This document shows positions 14,979 to 23,468 of a DNA stretch of 64,000 nucleotides, piece after piece. Under the pieces are notes generated by a model. It was not told where the DNA came from. It made no database searches and worked only from the letters and a program-made list of their open reading frames with translations. Each line of letters starts with the position of its first letter. The stretch's first letter is position 1. The DNA comes from Salinicoccus halitifaciens (GTDB taxonomy: Bacteria > Bacillota > Bacilli > Staphylococcales > Salinicoccaceae), in the NCBI RefSeq assembly GCF_021026095.1, contig NZ_JAJNCU010000002.1, positions 328,709-392,708 on the forward strand. Direction: 5' to 3'. Both the position numbers and the translations under genes were made by a program.

Positions 14979-17114
14979 ATGAAATGTCAAAATTGTGGTA
15001 TCAATGATGCGAATGTCAACTTGGCGATGAATATAAACAATCAAAAAATGCAAGTACATCTCTGTAATGCATGCTTCCAGGAAATGAAATCAAAAACGAT
15101 GAACCCGAACAGTTTCTTCAGCGGAAACGGCTTCGGCGGACAGGAATTCAACAACTTCAACCAGTCAAACGGTGGATATAAAGCAGGTGCGCAGACACAG
15201 ACGCAGGCGCCGCAGAAAGATGGTCTTCTGGACCAGCTCGGTACAAACCTCACCGACAAGGCGCGTCAAAATGGAATCGACCCGGTCATCGGCCGTGATC
15301 ATGAAGTGAAGCGCGTCATCGAAACATTGAACAGACGCAATAAGAACAACCCGGTCCTCATCGGGGAGCCAGGTGTCGGTAAGACGGCGATCGCAGAAGG
15401 TCTCGCAGTCAAGATCGTCGAAGGCAATGTGCCGACAAAACTGATGAATAAAGAACTTTATATCCTCGATGTCGCTTCCCTTGTTGCGAACACGGGTATC
15501 CGCGGTCAGTTCGAAGAGCGGATGAAGCAGCTGATTGAAGAACTGAAACAACGCGACGACGTGATTTTATTCATCGATGAAATCCACTTGATCGTCGGTG
15601 CGGGCACTGCCGAAAGTTCACAGATGGACGCGGGCAACATCTTGAAACCTGCGCTTGCACGCGGTGAGATGCAGCTGATCGGTGCGACGACATTGAAAGA
15701 GTACCGTCAAATCGAAAAAGATGCTGCACTTGAAAGACGTCTGCAGCCGATCACGGTGAAGGAGCCGACGCTTGATGAAGCGGTTCAGATCCTGAACGGC
15801 ATCAAAGACAGATATGAAAGATTCCATGAAGTGAAATACTCAGATGATGTCGTGCAGGCATTCGTCAACCTGTCACACCGCTATATCCAGGACAGGTTCC
15901 TGCCGGATAAAGCGATCGACCTGATGGACGAAGTCGGCTCCAGGCTGAACCTCGCAAATGCGGAGAAAGATTCCGACTCCATCGAAGTGCAGCTTGAAAA
16001 AGTGCGGGCCGATAAAAAAGCGGCCGCGGAAGCAGAAGATTATGAAAGGGCGGCAAACCTGCGCTATCAGGAAATGCAGCTCGAAAAACAGCTTGAGAAA
16101 TCACAGTCTGCAGACACTGAAAAAGTCATCGATGTGGATGTCACGGACGTCCAGCTGATCGTCGAAGAAAAGACAGGTATCCCTGTAACGAAGATGCAGT
16201 CCGACGAACAGTCCAAGATGCGTGAACTCCAGAACAACCTTGCGGCAAAAGTCATCGGGCAGGATGAAGCCGTCGGTAAAGTCGCGAAAGCGGTGCGCCG
16301 TTCAAGAGCTGGCCTGAAGTCCAAATACCGTCCGATCGGTTCCTTCCTGTTCGTCGGTCCGACCGGTGTCGGTAAGACTGAACTCACGAAGGCACTGGCT
16401 GAAGAGTTGTTCGGTACACGCGATTCCCTGATTCGTCTCGATATGAGTGAGTACATGGAAAAACACAGCGTGTCCAAGATCATCGGTTCACCGCCGGGAT
16501 ATGTCGGCCACGAAGAAGCGGGGCAGCTGACTGAAAAAGTGAGGCACAACCCGTACAATATCATCCTGCTGGATGAGATCGAAAAAGCACATCCAGATGT
16601 GCAGAACATGTTCCTGCAGATCATGGAAGACGGCCATCTGACAGACTCCCACGGCAGAATGGTGAGCTTCAAAGAGACCGTCATCATCATGACAAGCAAC
16701 GCAGGCACCGGTACCAACACAAACAGTGTCGGATTCGGCAAAAACGAAAGTGACGCCGTTTCAATCCTGGAAAACTTGAGTGACTTCTTCAAACCTGAAT
16801 TCCTGAACAGATTCGATGCCATCATCAACTTTAATGAACTGACTGAAGACAACCTGCTTGTCATCGTCGACTTGATGCTTGATGAGCTGAATGAAATGCT
16901 GAAGGAAAATGAAATAGAAATGACAGTGACTGACGAAGCGAAGGAAAAACTGGTCAAGATGGGGTATGACAAACGATTCGGCGCAAGACCGCTGAGACGT
17001 GTCATCCAGGATAAAATCGAAGACCAGCTGACAGACCTCATCCTGGAAGAGGACAATGTCGGCAAAGTCATCGCCAATGTCGTAGACGACGCAATCGTAG
17101 TCCAAAAAGCTTAA
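14979..17114 (+). CDS. clpE: ATP-dependent protease/unfoldase subunit ClpE
   Basis: 711 residues. The N terminus carries a zinc finger (Cys3, Cys6, Cys29, Cys32) in place of the ClpC N-domain, the hallmark of ClpE. Then a Gln/Asn/Gly linker, AAA+ domain 1 (GEPGVGKT 129-136, VILFIDEIH), a UVR-type coiled segment (about 325-370), AAA+ domain 2 (GPTGVGKT near 459, LLDEIEKAH) and a C-terminal domain. ClpE unfolds substrates for ClpP and helps disaggregate proteins after heat. AAAGGAGG precedes the ATG. The CtsR box and possible sigma-B promoter indicate stress control. Staphylococcus aureus relies on ClpC, ClpB and ClpL, so this marks a difference from it. Confidence 0.93.
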   Translation: MKCQNCGINDANVNLAMNINNQKMQVHLCNACFQEMKSKTMNPNSFFSGNGFGGQEFNNFNQSNGGYKAGAQTQTQAPQKDGLLDQLGTNLTDKARQNGIDPVIGRDHEVKRVIETLNRRNKNNPVLIGEPGVGKTAIAEGLAVKIVEGNVPTKLMNKELYILDVASLVANTGIRGQFEERMKQLIEELKQRDDVILFIDEIHLIVGAGTAESSQMDAGNILKPALARGEMQLIGATTLKEYRQIEKDAALERRLQPITVKEPTLDEAVQILNGIKDRYERFHEVKYSDDVVQAFVNLSHRYIQDRFLPDKAIDLMDEVGSRLNLANAEKDSDSIEVQLEKVRADKKAAAEAEDYERAANLRYQEMQLEKQLEKSQSADTEKVIDVDVTDVQLIVEEKTGIPVTKMQSDEQSKMRELQNNLAAKVIGQDEAVGKVAKAVRRSRAGLKSKYRPIGSFLFVGPTGVGKTELTKALAEELFGTRDSLIRLDMSEYMEKHSVSKIIGSPPGYVGHEEAGQLTEKVRHNPYNIILLDEIEKAHPDVQNMFLQIMEDGHLTDSHGRMVSFKETVIIMTSNAGTGTNTNSVGFGKNESDAVSILENLSDFFKPEFLNRFDAIINFNELTEDNLLVIVDLMLDELNEMLKENEIEMTVTDEAKEKLVKMGYDKRFGARPLRRVIQDKIEDQLTDLILEEDNVGKVIANVVDDAIVVQKA

Positions 17115-17121
17115 TGAATGG

Positions 17122-17160
17122 AAAAGGCTCTGTAACATTCGATGTTACAGAGCCTTTTTT
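17122..17160 (+). terminator. clpE terminator
   Basis: AAAAGGCTCTGTAACAT / ATGTTACAGAGCCTTTT hairpin with TCG loop and T-run. Confidence 0.9.
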
Positions 17161-17188
17161 GTGTTTTATATGATGATCTGGCAGGCTG

Positions 17189-17443
17189 AAAACGAGCAAG
17201 TCGACAGAAAGTCAGAAGATACTCGAATTTTTTGTCTCCAGAACGAGCGACTCGACTGAAAATCACGATATACTCGAATTTTGTATTCCAGAAACGAGCA
17301 AGTCGGCGGATAAACGGCATACGCTCGAATTCAAGTGATTTAAAACGAGCAAGTCAGCAGAAAATCGCCCCATGCTCGGATTCACGCAGTCCAAAACGAT
17401 CAAGTCAGTAAGAAAGCGTCATATGCTCGTTTTTATCTTTCCG
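17189..17443. repeat. Intergenic tandem array 3, five 51-base units
   Basis: Units headed by AAAACGAGCAAGTC start at 17189, 17240, 17291, 17342 and 17393, spaced exactly 51. Each has CGAGCA and, 27 bases on, TACTCG or TGCTCG, forming an inverted repeat in the better copies. The rest of the unit varies. It occupies most of the gap between convergent clpE and the DUF1648 gene; the remaining stretch 17444-17494 shows nothing recognisable. Confidence 0.85.
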
Positions 17444-17494
17444 AAGCAGGTATCCCTGCTGAATAAACTGGGGAAATCGCTGTATCGGCAGGAA

Positions 17495-17992
17495 TCACTT
17501 TATTTTCCGCCGCTGCCACAGCCCCCAAAAGACGGGGCCGAGGGCGAGGATCAGAATCAACGGAAGCAACAGGGAGCCGAAGAGGAAAGTGCCGGTGAGG
17601 GCATAATTCGTGATTTCAATGAAAACAATCGCAAAAATGATGAGGCAGGCGTTTTTGGCAAAGTTCGCGATTTTTCTGCTGTTCAAATAAAAGGCTTCTG
17701 CATTTGATTCATCCATCCTCCGGGGATAATTATGCACCTGCGGAAACCTCTCCAGCGCTTCAAGCCCGAGTATGAGTATGAACGGGAGGACGAGCAGGAT
17801 GATCATTTCATACGGCGAGCCGTACCGGTTCACTTCGCCGTCCGCACCGAAATGCATAGGCACTTCTTCCGGGAGTGAAGGGAAGTTGATGATGGCATAG
17901 ATCAAACCTCCGATGAAGATGCTGTAGCCGATGATGTTCGCGAATTTTTCCTCAGCCGTTTTAGGAATATCGAGTCTGGGTCTGTTTTTCAT
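17495..17992 (-). CDS. DUF1648 membrane protein
   Basis: 165 residues with about four membrane helices. LPEEVPMHFGADGEVNRYGSP is the signature of DUF1648, found in small membrane proteins and fused to SdpI-type immunity proteins. It is an extracytoplasmic loop after helix one. GGGGGT precedes the start codon. The biochemical role of DUF1648 is not known. It stands apart from the ABC operon beyond 18085 on the same strand. Confidence 0.8.
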   Translation of the reverse strand: MKNRPRLDIPKTAEEKFANIIGYSIFIGGLIYAIINFPSLPEEVPMHFGADGEVNRYGSPYEMIILLVLPFILILGLEALERFPQVHNYPRRMDESNAEAFYLNSRKIANFAKNACLIIFAIVFIEITNYALTGTFLFGSLLLPLILILALGPVFWGLWQRRKIK

Positions 17993-18052
17993 TTTTCATA
18001 CCCCCTTATAAGTAATTTCATTATTACACAGGGAACCCTGGATTCACATACA

Positions 18053-18080
18053 AAATGCGCACAGATTTTCTATGCGCATT
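18053..18080 (-). terminator. Terminator of the ABC transporter operon
   Basis: AATGCGCA / TGCGCATT hairpin with an 11-base loop and, on the minus strand, a short TTTTG tract after the permease stop codon. Confidence 0.6.
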
Positions 18081-18084
18081 GGAT

Positions 18085-18741
18085 TTAAATGACGTCGCTC
18101 CTCGCTGCCTGCCTCTGGGCGGTGAAGTAGGTGACGGCGAAGGTGAGGATTCCTGCCGCGAGCACGAAATAGGGGAGTGTGTACAGGATGAATTCCCACT
18201 GCGGTATCATCGACAGGTCGGCGCCGAGCAGGTTCAGCATCGGCATGTAATAGAACATGAATGTGAATCCCATCGGAACAAGGTAGAGTGCAACCATGAT
18301 ATTCACATTTTTGAACCATTCCGCCGCAAAAAATGTGTAGTACAGGCTCGCTATGAGCAGGTTGACGCCCGTAATCATGATCATTCCGAACAGGTGATGA
18401 AAACCGTCATGGACGAGGCTGAAAGTAAAGATGACCAAAATCGACAGCAGCGTCATGAATATATGGAAGATGTAATCCGTCCGGATGAACTCCTTTTTAT
18501 TCACCGGGAGCGCCATGAAGAATTCGTGGCTCTTATTATAAGTCATGAGCACGTGCACGTTCATATAATTTGCGGTCAGATAAAGCACGATGAACACATT
18601 CGCAAGGTTCAGCACCGGCATCAGCCCGGCAGTCCCGGGGTCCAGGAGCAGGGCGGAGGCAAGGTTCAACACAATGACGATCGCTGTGAAAATCAGCGTC
18701 CATTTGGAGTAGACCAGTTTCAAATAAAAGTGCTTGTCCAT
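18085..18741 (-). CDS. ABC-2 type permease (PmtB/PmtD-like)
   Basis: 218 residues, six hydrophobic helices, of the ABC-2 permease group that accompanies GntR/YtrA-type regulators. FMALPVNKKEFIRTDYIFH is the conserved cytoplasmic loop (ALPVxRxE) of this group. Its start lies two bases after the ATPase stop. Layout regulator-ATPase-permease resembles the S. aureus pmtRABCD operon that exports phenol-soluble modulins, but only one ATPase/permease pair is present, so homodimers or a different cargo are likely. Confidence 0.8.
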   Translation of the reverse strand: MDKHFYLKLVYSKWTLIFTAIVIVLNLASALLLDPGTAGLMPVLNLANVFIVLYLTANYMNVHVLMTYNKSHEFFMALPVNKKEFIRTDYIFHIFMTLLSILVIFTFSLVHDGFHHLFGMIMITGVNLLIASLYYTFFAAEWFKNVNIMVALYLVPMGFTFMFYYMPMLNLLGADLSMIPQWEFILYTLPYFVLAAGILTFAVTYFTAQRQAARSDVI

Positions 18742-18743
18742 AC

Positions 18744-19607
18744 TCAGACACCCTTTCCTTTTTTCAGATGGTGCATCAGTTCATCTATACGCAGCTGCTC
18801 CGTCAGGATTTTGGAGCCGTACAATTCTTCGAGCGCCCGGTGTTCATCAGATATCGCTTCGAATCCGACGGTGGTTTTCTTTATTCCGGTCAGCAGGTCT
18901 TCCGTCTGCGCATCCAGTATTTCGACGGGCCCTTTTATTTTTCTATACTTTTCCAATAGAAGATCTTTCTCTTCATGGAAGACGAGCTCCCCTTCGTCGA
19001 TCATGATGATGTAGTCGGCGATGGAATCGAGGTCGGATGTGATATGCGTGCTGAACAGGATGGTCATGTTCTCATCTTCCATAAGTTCCTGCAGTATTTC
19101 CAAAAGATCGATGCGGAAGTTCGGGTCAAGATTTGATGTCGGCTCATCGAGCACAAGCAGTTCGGCATTATGGCTGAGTGCAATCGCAAGTGAGAGTTTC
19201 ATCCGCTCACCGGTGGAGTAGTCTTTGAACTTTTGCTTCTCCCTGATTTTGAATTTCCTGATGTAATGGTCGAACTGCGGCGCATTGAAATCTTCATAGA
19301 AGCGTTTCAATATCTTTTTCAGCTGAGGCACGGTCATTTTCTCAGGGAACCTGTCCTCTGCAAAGACGAAGCCGATCCGGTTCAAAAGTGCTTCCCTGTG
19401 GGCTTCCACGGCGTGGTCGCCGAAGAGGGATATGTCCCCGGCATCCGGTTTTTTAAGCCCGAGGATGAGATGGATCAATGAAGTTTTCCCGGCCCCGTTT
19501 TCGCCGATCAGCCCGGTGATGAAGCCTCTTTCGATGCTGAGGTCGATATTCTTCAGTTTGAAGGTGCCCTGGGTTTTACTGACGTTTTTCAGTTGGATGG
19601 CTGTCAT
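18744..19607 (-). CDS. ABC transporter ATPase (PmtA/YtrB-like)
   Basis: 287 residues. Walker A GENGAGKT (35-42), signature YSTGERMKL, Walker B LLVLDEPTSNLD and H-loop FSTHITSDLD are all present, so it should be active. A C-terminal 70-residue extension after the nucleotide-binding domain is typical of exporters of this class. Its start overlaps the GntR stop by four bases and its stop is two bases before the permease. It likely powers export of a peptide or lipid; antimicrobial peptide defence is a plausible role given the relatives. Confidence 0.87.
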   Translation of the reverse strand: MTAIQLKNVSKTQGTFKLKNIDLSIERGFITGLIGENGAGKTSLIHLILGLKKPDAGDISLFGDHAVEAHREALLNRIGFVFAEDRFPEKMTVPQLKKILKRFYEDFNAPQFDHYIRKFKIREKQKFKDYSTGERMKLSLAIALSHNAELLVLDEPTSNLDPNFRIDLLEILQELMEDENMTILFSTHITSDLDSIADYIIMIDEGELVFHEEKDLLLEKYRKIKGPVEILDAQTEDLLTGIKKTTVGFEAISDEHRALEELYGSKILTEQLRIDELMHHLKKGKGV

Positions 19608-19996
19608 TTCATATCCTCCTCGATTATCGAAATCATCTCGTCCAATTCCTCCCTGGAGAGGTTGATCTGTCGTGATGCCAGGAGCATCGCTTCAATATGG
19701 CCTTCGATTTCATTTAAAATGCGTTCCTTCTGCAGCTCGGTATTCTGTTCACTGACGTAAGTCCCTTTGCCGACGACGGAATGGACATAACCGGCACCTT
19801 CCAAATCCTGATAGGCCCGCTTTGTGGTGATGATGCTGATGCCGAGGTCTTTGGCGAGCCGCCGCATGGAAGGCAGTGCATCCCCGGGACCCAGTTCACC
19901 GCTCATGATCAGCCGGATGATTTCATCCTTCACCTGCTCATAAATGGGGACATCCAGAGTATTCGATATTTTAATGTTCAGTTTGAACACCTCCAT
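19604..19996 (-). CDS. GntR-family regulator, YtrA/PmtR type
   Basis: About 125-130 residues: winged HTH (PIYEQVKDEIIRLIMSGELGPGDALPSMRRLAKDLGISIITTKRAYQDLEGAGYVHSVVGKGTYV) followed by a short helical dimerisation tail, as in YtrA and PmtR. It heads the ABC operon and should repress it from the palindrome at 20002-20030. The start is unclear: ATG 19996 is part of the ribosome binding site GGAGGTG and only about 14 bases from the predicted transcript start, while that site points to a CTG (19981) or ATT (19975) codon, which would give the family-like start xKISNTLDVPIYEQ. Confidence 0.85.
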   Translation of the reverse strand: MEVFKLNIKISNTLDVPIYEQVKDEIIRLIMSGELGPGDALPSMRRLAKDLGISIITTKRAYQDLEGAGYVHSVVGKGTYVSEQNTELQKERILNEIEGHIEAMLLASRQINLSREELDEMISIIEEDMK

Positions 19997-20001
19997 CTTA
20001 T

Positions 20002-20030
20002 ATAGTGTATATACTTAATATATACACTAT
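20002..20030. promoter_or_regulatory. Operator palindrome of the GntR-ABC operon
   Basis: Perfect inverted repeat with 12-base arms (ATAGTGTATATA and its complement) around CTTAA. It covers the -10 region of the minus-strand promoter, the expected position for autorepression by the GntR protein. Confidence 0.8.
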
Positions 20031-20045
20031 GTACATAAAAGTCAA
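20017..20045 (-). promoter_or_regulatory. Promoter of the GntR-ABC operon
   Basis: On the minus strand TTGACT (20045-20040), 17 bases, TATATT (20022-20017). The predicted start near 20010 leaves a very short leader. Confidence 0.7.
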
Positions 20046-20114
20046 ACATTTTTCGATGCAGGCTATGGAGGCGCTGGAAAATTTTTCAGAAGAGGGAGGT
20101 TGTATATGACGTTT

Positions 20115-20197
20115 CGTATAAGTCGGAGGGAAGTGGGAAGTTATGCGAATTTAAGAGGTGAAATCGTATAAGTCACGGGAAGCCCGGCATTTATACG
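20115..20197. repeat. Intergenic tandem array 4, two units with 50-base period
   Basis: CGTATAAGTC at 20115 and 20165, and TTATGCGA / TTATACGA at 20141 and 20191; both pairs are 50 apart. In the second unit CGTATAA and TTATACG are perfect inverted arms 26 bases apart. The smallest example of the six arrays. Confidence 0.65.
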
Positions 20198-20204
20198 ACT
20201 TCAA

Positions 20205-20236
20205 ATAAAAAGCCGGCCAACTTTATGTTGGCCGGT
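20205..20236 (-). terminator. Terminator of the threonine dehydratase-like gene
   Basis: CCGGCCAAC / GTTGGCCGG hairpin, followed on the minus strand by CTTTTTATTT. Confidence 0.85.
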
Positions 20237-20244
20237 ACATGACT

Positions 20245-21201
20245 TCAATATTCAATTCCCTCAAGCAGTTCGAGCTGCTCGAATCCAAGATTGCCGCCTG
20301 AGACGACAAGGCAGACTTCATCTTCTTTACTGACATCAAGTTTGCCGTCGATGAGCGCACCGAGTCCGATGCAGGATGAGACTTCTGCCAGGATCTTGCC
20401 TTCCATCAGCATGATCTTCTGCGCCTTCAGCATCGTTTCATCGGAGACGGTCAAGAATCCGTCGACGTGTTTTTGCACGACTTCGAAGTTCAAGTCACCC
20501 GGTCGGTTGACGACCAGTGCATCGGCAATCGTCTTCTTCGATTCAAGCTGTACGGGTTCTCCTGCTTCAAGGCTTTTCGTATACCTCGGCAGTTTATCCG
20601 GTTCAACGCCATGTACTTTCCCTTTGAATCCGGATTCCTTCAAGGCGGTGGACACACCGCCGATCAGTCCGCCGCCGCTTGCCGGCACCAGCACATGATC
20701 GAATGAAGTCCCTTCTTCCATGATCTCAAGCCCGACCGTACCCTGGCCTGCCATGACGAGCTCATCCTCGAACGGCGGGACGATTGTGTAGCCGTGCTTC
20801 TCAGCCAGCCGCTCCGTGATGATGAAGCGGTCATCGACCGTGCAGAATTCGGTGGCGGCCCCATGCTGTCTGATCGCTTCCACCTTGAACTTGGGTGCGG
20901 TCTCCGGGATCACGATGGTCGCCTTTATCCCGAGGAGCTTCGCCGCATAGCTCACGGCCTGGCCGTGGTTGCCGGAGGAGGAGCAGATGATGCCTGCTTC
21001 CTTTTCCGTCTCGTCGAGGGACAGGATTTTATTCATCGCGCCCCGAAGCTTGAATGCCTTCGTATTCTGCATGTTTTCAAGCTTCGCATACACCTTGCAT
21101 CCTGTAAATTCATCCAGGTTCTGCAGCCGGATCAAAGGCGTCTTCACGATATAAGGTTTAACCCGGTCCCGGGCTTGGTATATAGTATTAAGGGTAATCA
21201 T
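20245..21201 (-). CDS. PLP-dependent threonine/serine dehydratase-like enzyme
   Basis: 318 residues, fold type II PLP enzyme. Lys51 in KAFKLRGAMN is the Schiff-base lysine (family usually SFKxRG). SSGNHGQAVSYAA binds the substrate carboxylate, GGGLIGG the PLP phosphate, and SGGNLGFE closes the site. No C-terminal ACT regulatory domain, so it resembles catabolic threonine ammonia-lyase (TdcB) or serine racemase rather than biosynthetic IlvA. The ATG at 21201 follows GAGGT at proper distance; a TTG precedes it. Monocistronic, divergent from mhqR. Confidence 0.88.
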   Translation of the reverse strand: MITLNTIYQARDRVKPYIVKTPLIRLQNLDEFTGCKVYAKLENMQNTKAFKLRGAMNKILSLDETEKEAGIICSSSGNHGQAVSYAAKLLGIKATIVIPETAPKFKVEAIRQHGAATEFCTVDDRFIITERLAEKHGYTIVPPFEDELVMAGQGTVGLEIMEEGTSFDHVLVPASGGGLIGGVSTALKESGFKGKVHGVEPDKLPRYTKSLEAGEPVQLESKKTIADALVVNRPGDLNFEVVQKHVDGFLTVSDETMLKAQKIMLMEGKILAEVSSCIGLGALIDGKLDVSKEDEVCLVVSGGNLGFEQLELLEGIEY

Positions 21202-21239
21202 CAAAAGACCTCATTTCTTTAAAGTGATGTACTAATTGA

Positions 21240-21286
21240 TTGACTTGATCAAATAAAAGGGATAAAATTATCTCGAAATCGAAATA
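21240..21286 (+). promoter_or_regulatory. mhqR promoter and MhqR operator
   Basis: TTGACT, 17 bases, TAAAAT (21240-21268). TATCTCGAAATCGAAATA at 21269-21286 follows the -10 box directly and is an imperfect copy of the operator at 21777, indicating weak autorepression. Confidence 0.7.
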
Positions 21287-21315
21287 ATTTCAGTTCGTGA
21301 ATAGAAGGTGAGACA

Positions 21316-21753
21316 ATGGATCGGACGAAGGAGTCTTTGAAAGCATTCATCGGCATCAAGCGTACCAATGAATATCTTGAACGTCATGTGAAGCGGGATG
21401 CTTTGCGGCACGGCCTCAACATTACGGAATTTGCCGTCATGGAACTATTATACAACAAAGGGGACCAGCCGATACAGCATATCCGCAACAGAATTTTGAT
21501 CGCCAGCAGCAGCACGACCTATGTGGTCGATAAGCTCGTCGAGAAAGGTTTTGTTGAAAGGCGTCCGGATACGAAAGACAGGCGGATCAGCTTCGCCACA
21601 TTGACAGATGAGGGCAGGGCGCTGATGGAGAAAATCTTCCCGCCGCATGCGGAGCTGATCACTGAGTTGTTCAGTGATCTGACCGATGGGGAGCTGTCGG
21701 TCTTAAGGGAGACGCTTAAGAAAATTACCATGGAGACGGCTCAGACTAAATAA
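21316..21753 (+). CDS. mhqR: MarR-family regulator, MhqR type
   Basis: 145 residues with a MarR winged helix: ITEFAVMELLYNKGDQPIQHI, recognition helix SSSTTYVVDKLVEKGFVERRPD and wing TKDRRISFATLTDEG. Length, motif and neighbours match MhqR of B. subtilis and S. aureus, which represses quinone- and catechol-detoxifying genes and releases on exposure to them. Matching operators occur at its own promoter and at the next operon. GAAGGTGAG precedes the ATG. No Cys is present, consistent with MhqR sensing by a non-thiol route. Confidence 0.87.
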   Translation: MDRTKESLKAFIGIKRTNEYLERHVKRDALRHGLNITEFAVMELLYNKGDQPIQHIRNRILIASSSTTYVVDKLVEKGFVERRPDTKDRRISFATLTDEGRALMEKIFPPHAELITELFSDLTDGELSVLRETLKKITMETAQTK

Positions 21754-21761
21754 GTCTGAGC
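21739..21761 (+). terminator. Weak hairpin after mhqR
   Basis: GCTCAGACT / AGTCTGAGC hairpin overlapping the mhqR stop; no proper T-run follows, so termination may be partial. Confidence 0.4.
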
Positions 21762-21768
21762 ATTGTCC

Positions 21769-21798
21769 TTGAATTGTATCTCGATTTCGAGATACAAT
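21769..21798 (+). promoter_or_regulatory. Promoter and MhqR operator of the dioxygenase-esterase operon
   Basis: TTGAAT, 18 bases, TACAAT. Between and over them lies a perfect palindrome (21774-21797, 11-base arms around TT) with core TATCTCGATTTCGAGATA, which agrees with the published MhqR box of B. subtilis (tATCTcga-tTCgAGATa). Repressor bound here would block RNA polymerase. Confidence 0.88.
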
Positions 21799-21827
21799 GA
21801 CTTTATTGATGGAAGGAGTGGTTACCA

Positions 21828-22787
21828 ATGTCTGACAGTGTATTGCTGGGCATTCATCATGTGACGGCGATGACGGATGACGCCAAAAGGAATTATCATT
21901 TCATTACAGAGATACTTGGGATGCGTCTTATAAAAAAGACGGTCAACCAGGATGATATCCACACTTACCATACATTCTTTGCTGATGACGTGGGGAATCC
22001 GGGCACCGATCTCACATTCTTTGATTTTCCAGATAAAAAGAAAGGCGAGCGGGGCTCGAATGCCATCACGCGCATCGGCCTCAGGGTGCCGGATGATGCA
22101 GCGCTTGAATATTATAAGGCGCGCTTCGATGAATTCGATGTGAAACATGAAGGCATCAGGGATTTATTCGGCAGGAAGGTGCTCGCTTTCGAAGAGCCGG
22201 ACGGACAGAGGTACCGGTTGTTTTCCGATGAAGAGGATGAGGGCATACCGGGCGGGATACCGTGGAAGGGCGGCCCTGTTCCGGAGGATAAGGCGATTTA
22301 CGGGCTCGGCCCGATTGAAATATCGATTTCCTACCAGGATAAATTCGTCGGCAGCCTGAAGGAAATCTATGGTATGAAAGTTGTTGCCGAAGAGGGCGAT
22401 GCCGTCCTGCTGGAAGTCGGGGCAGGCGGCAACGGCGGCCGGGTCATTGTACGTAAGGATCCCGGGCAGTCTGCAAAGCAGGGTTACGGAGAAGTGCACC
22501 ATGTATCTTTCAGGGTGAAGGATCATGATGCACTTGCCGGATGGAAAGAGAGATATGACGACCTCGGCCTGAAGCATACGGGCATAGTGGACCGGTTTTA
22601 TTTTGAAGCAATGTATACGCGGGTCGGTCATATATTGATCGAACTGTCGACGGACGGACCGGGCTTCATGGGAGATGAACCTTACGAGACGCTGGGCGAG
22701 TCCCTGGCACTGCCGCCGTTTCTGGAGCCGAAAAGGGAAGAGATAGAGGCACAGATCAAACCATTTGATACGACACGCAGGAAATAA
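21828..22787 (+). CDS. Ring-cleaving dioxygenase-like VOC protein (MhqA/MhqE/MhqO family)
   Basis: 319 residues made of two vicinal-oxygen-chelate (glyoxalase-fold) modules. Likely metal ligands are His in GIHHVTAMT, His in GEVHHVSFRV and Glu in ILIELSTDGPG. The family is induced by hydroquinones and catechols and is thought to open the ring extradiol-fashion with a metal and O2. GGAAGGAG precedes the ATG, the MhqR palindrome lies directly upstream, and an MhqD-type hydrolase follows after 24 bases. Confidence 0.88.
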   Translation: MSDSVLLGIHHVTAMTDDAKRNYHFITEILGMRLIKKTVNQDDIHTYHTFFADDVGNPGTDLTFFDFPDKKKGERGSNAITRIGLRVPDDAALEYYKARFDEFDVKHEGIRDLFGRKVLAFEEPDGQRYRLFSDEEDEGIPGGIPWKGGPVPEDKAIYGLGPIEISISYQDKFVGSLKEIYGMKVVAEEGDAVLLEVGAGGNGGRVIVRKDPGQSAKQGYGEVHHVSFRVKDHDALAGWKERYDDLGLKHTGIVDRFYFEAMYTRVGHILIELSTDGPGFMGDEPYETLGESLALPPFLEPKREEIEAQIKPFDTTRRK

Positions 22788-22811
22788 TAGAAATTCAGGA
22801 GGAAATATTTT

Positions 22812-23408
22812 ATGTTGCACATTTTTAAAGAAGGTAAAAAAGGCGCACCGGTGTTTGTCACACTTCACGGCACCGGAGGCACCGAGCACGATCTGATTCC
22901 GCTCGCAGAGATGCTGAATGATGAATACAGCATCCTGTCCATCCGCGGCAATGTACGTGAAGGCGGGATGAACCGCTACTTCAAGCGCCACGGTGAAGGG
23001 CAGTACGACCTTGAAGACCTCGAATTCAGGGGGCAGGAACTGCTTGACTTCATTAAGGATTCCGCAGAGAAATACGGCTTTAAAACGGAAGATGTGATAC
23101 CAATCGGATTCTCCAACGGTTCGAACATCGCGATCAACATGATGCTGAGGGAAGAATCGGACTTCAAAAAAGCGCTGTTATTCGCACCGATGTACCCGGT
23201 GGATATTTCAGGCAACAATAAAGACCTGAGCGGCGCGGAAGTGTTCCTCTCCCTCGGCAAAGGCGACCCGATGGTGTCTGAAGACCAGAGTGAGAGAGTG
23301 GTCGAAATCTTCAAGGAACGCGGCGCGGATGTTCACCACACCTGGGTCAACGGCCACAGCCTGCCGCAGGAAGCCGCTGATGAAGCGAAGCAATGGCTCA
23401 ACCGATGA
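22812..23408 (+). CDS. mhqD: MhqD-type carboxylesterase/phospholipase-family hydrolase
   Basis: 198-residue alpha/beta hydrolase of the phospholipase/carboxylesterase family. LHGTGGTEHD forms the oxyanion hole, GFSNGSN holds the nucleophile Ser, Asp in GKGDPMV and His in VNGHSLP complete the triad. In Bacillus mhqD belongs to the MhqR regulon with ring-cleaving dioxygenases, probably handling ring-opened products or esters. AGGAGGAAA precedes the start. Last gene of the operon; a strong hairpin and then repeat array 5 follow. Confidence 0.87.
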   Translation: MLHIFKEGKKGAPVFVTLHGTGGTEHDLIPLAEMLNDEYSILSIRGNVREGGMNRYFKRHGEGQYDLEDLEFRGQELLDFIKDSAEKYGFKTEDVIPIGFSNGSNIAINMMLREESDFKKALLFAPMYPVDISGNNKDLSGAEVFLSLGKGDPMVSEDQSERVVEIFKERGADVHHTWVNGHSLPQEAADEAKQWLNR

Positions 23409-23420
23409 TATACCCAATAA

Positions 23421-23456
23421 TAAAGCCCACTTGTACTTTGATACAAGTGGGCTTTA
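23421..23456 (+). terminator. Hairpin after mhqD
   Basis: TAAAGCCCACTTGTA / TACAAGTGGGCTTTA, a 15-bp perfect stem; the following T-run is short (CTTTATG). Confidence 0.7.
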
Positions 23457-23468
23457 TGCTGTCTGCAG

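Noticed and set aside
18055..19014. Long plus-strand frame opposite the ABC permease and ATPase
   Set aside because: Antisense shadow: no ribosome binding site, odd composition, and the minus-strand genes have complete family motifs.
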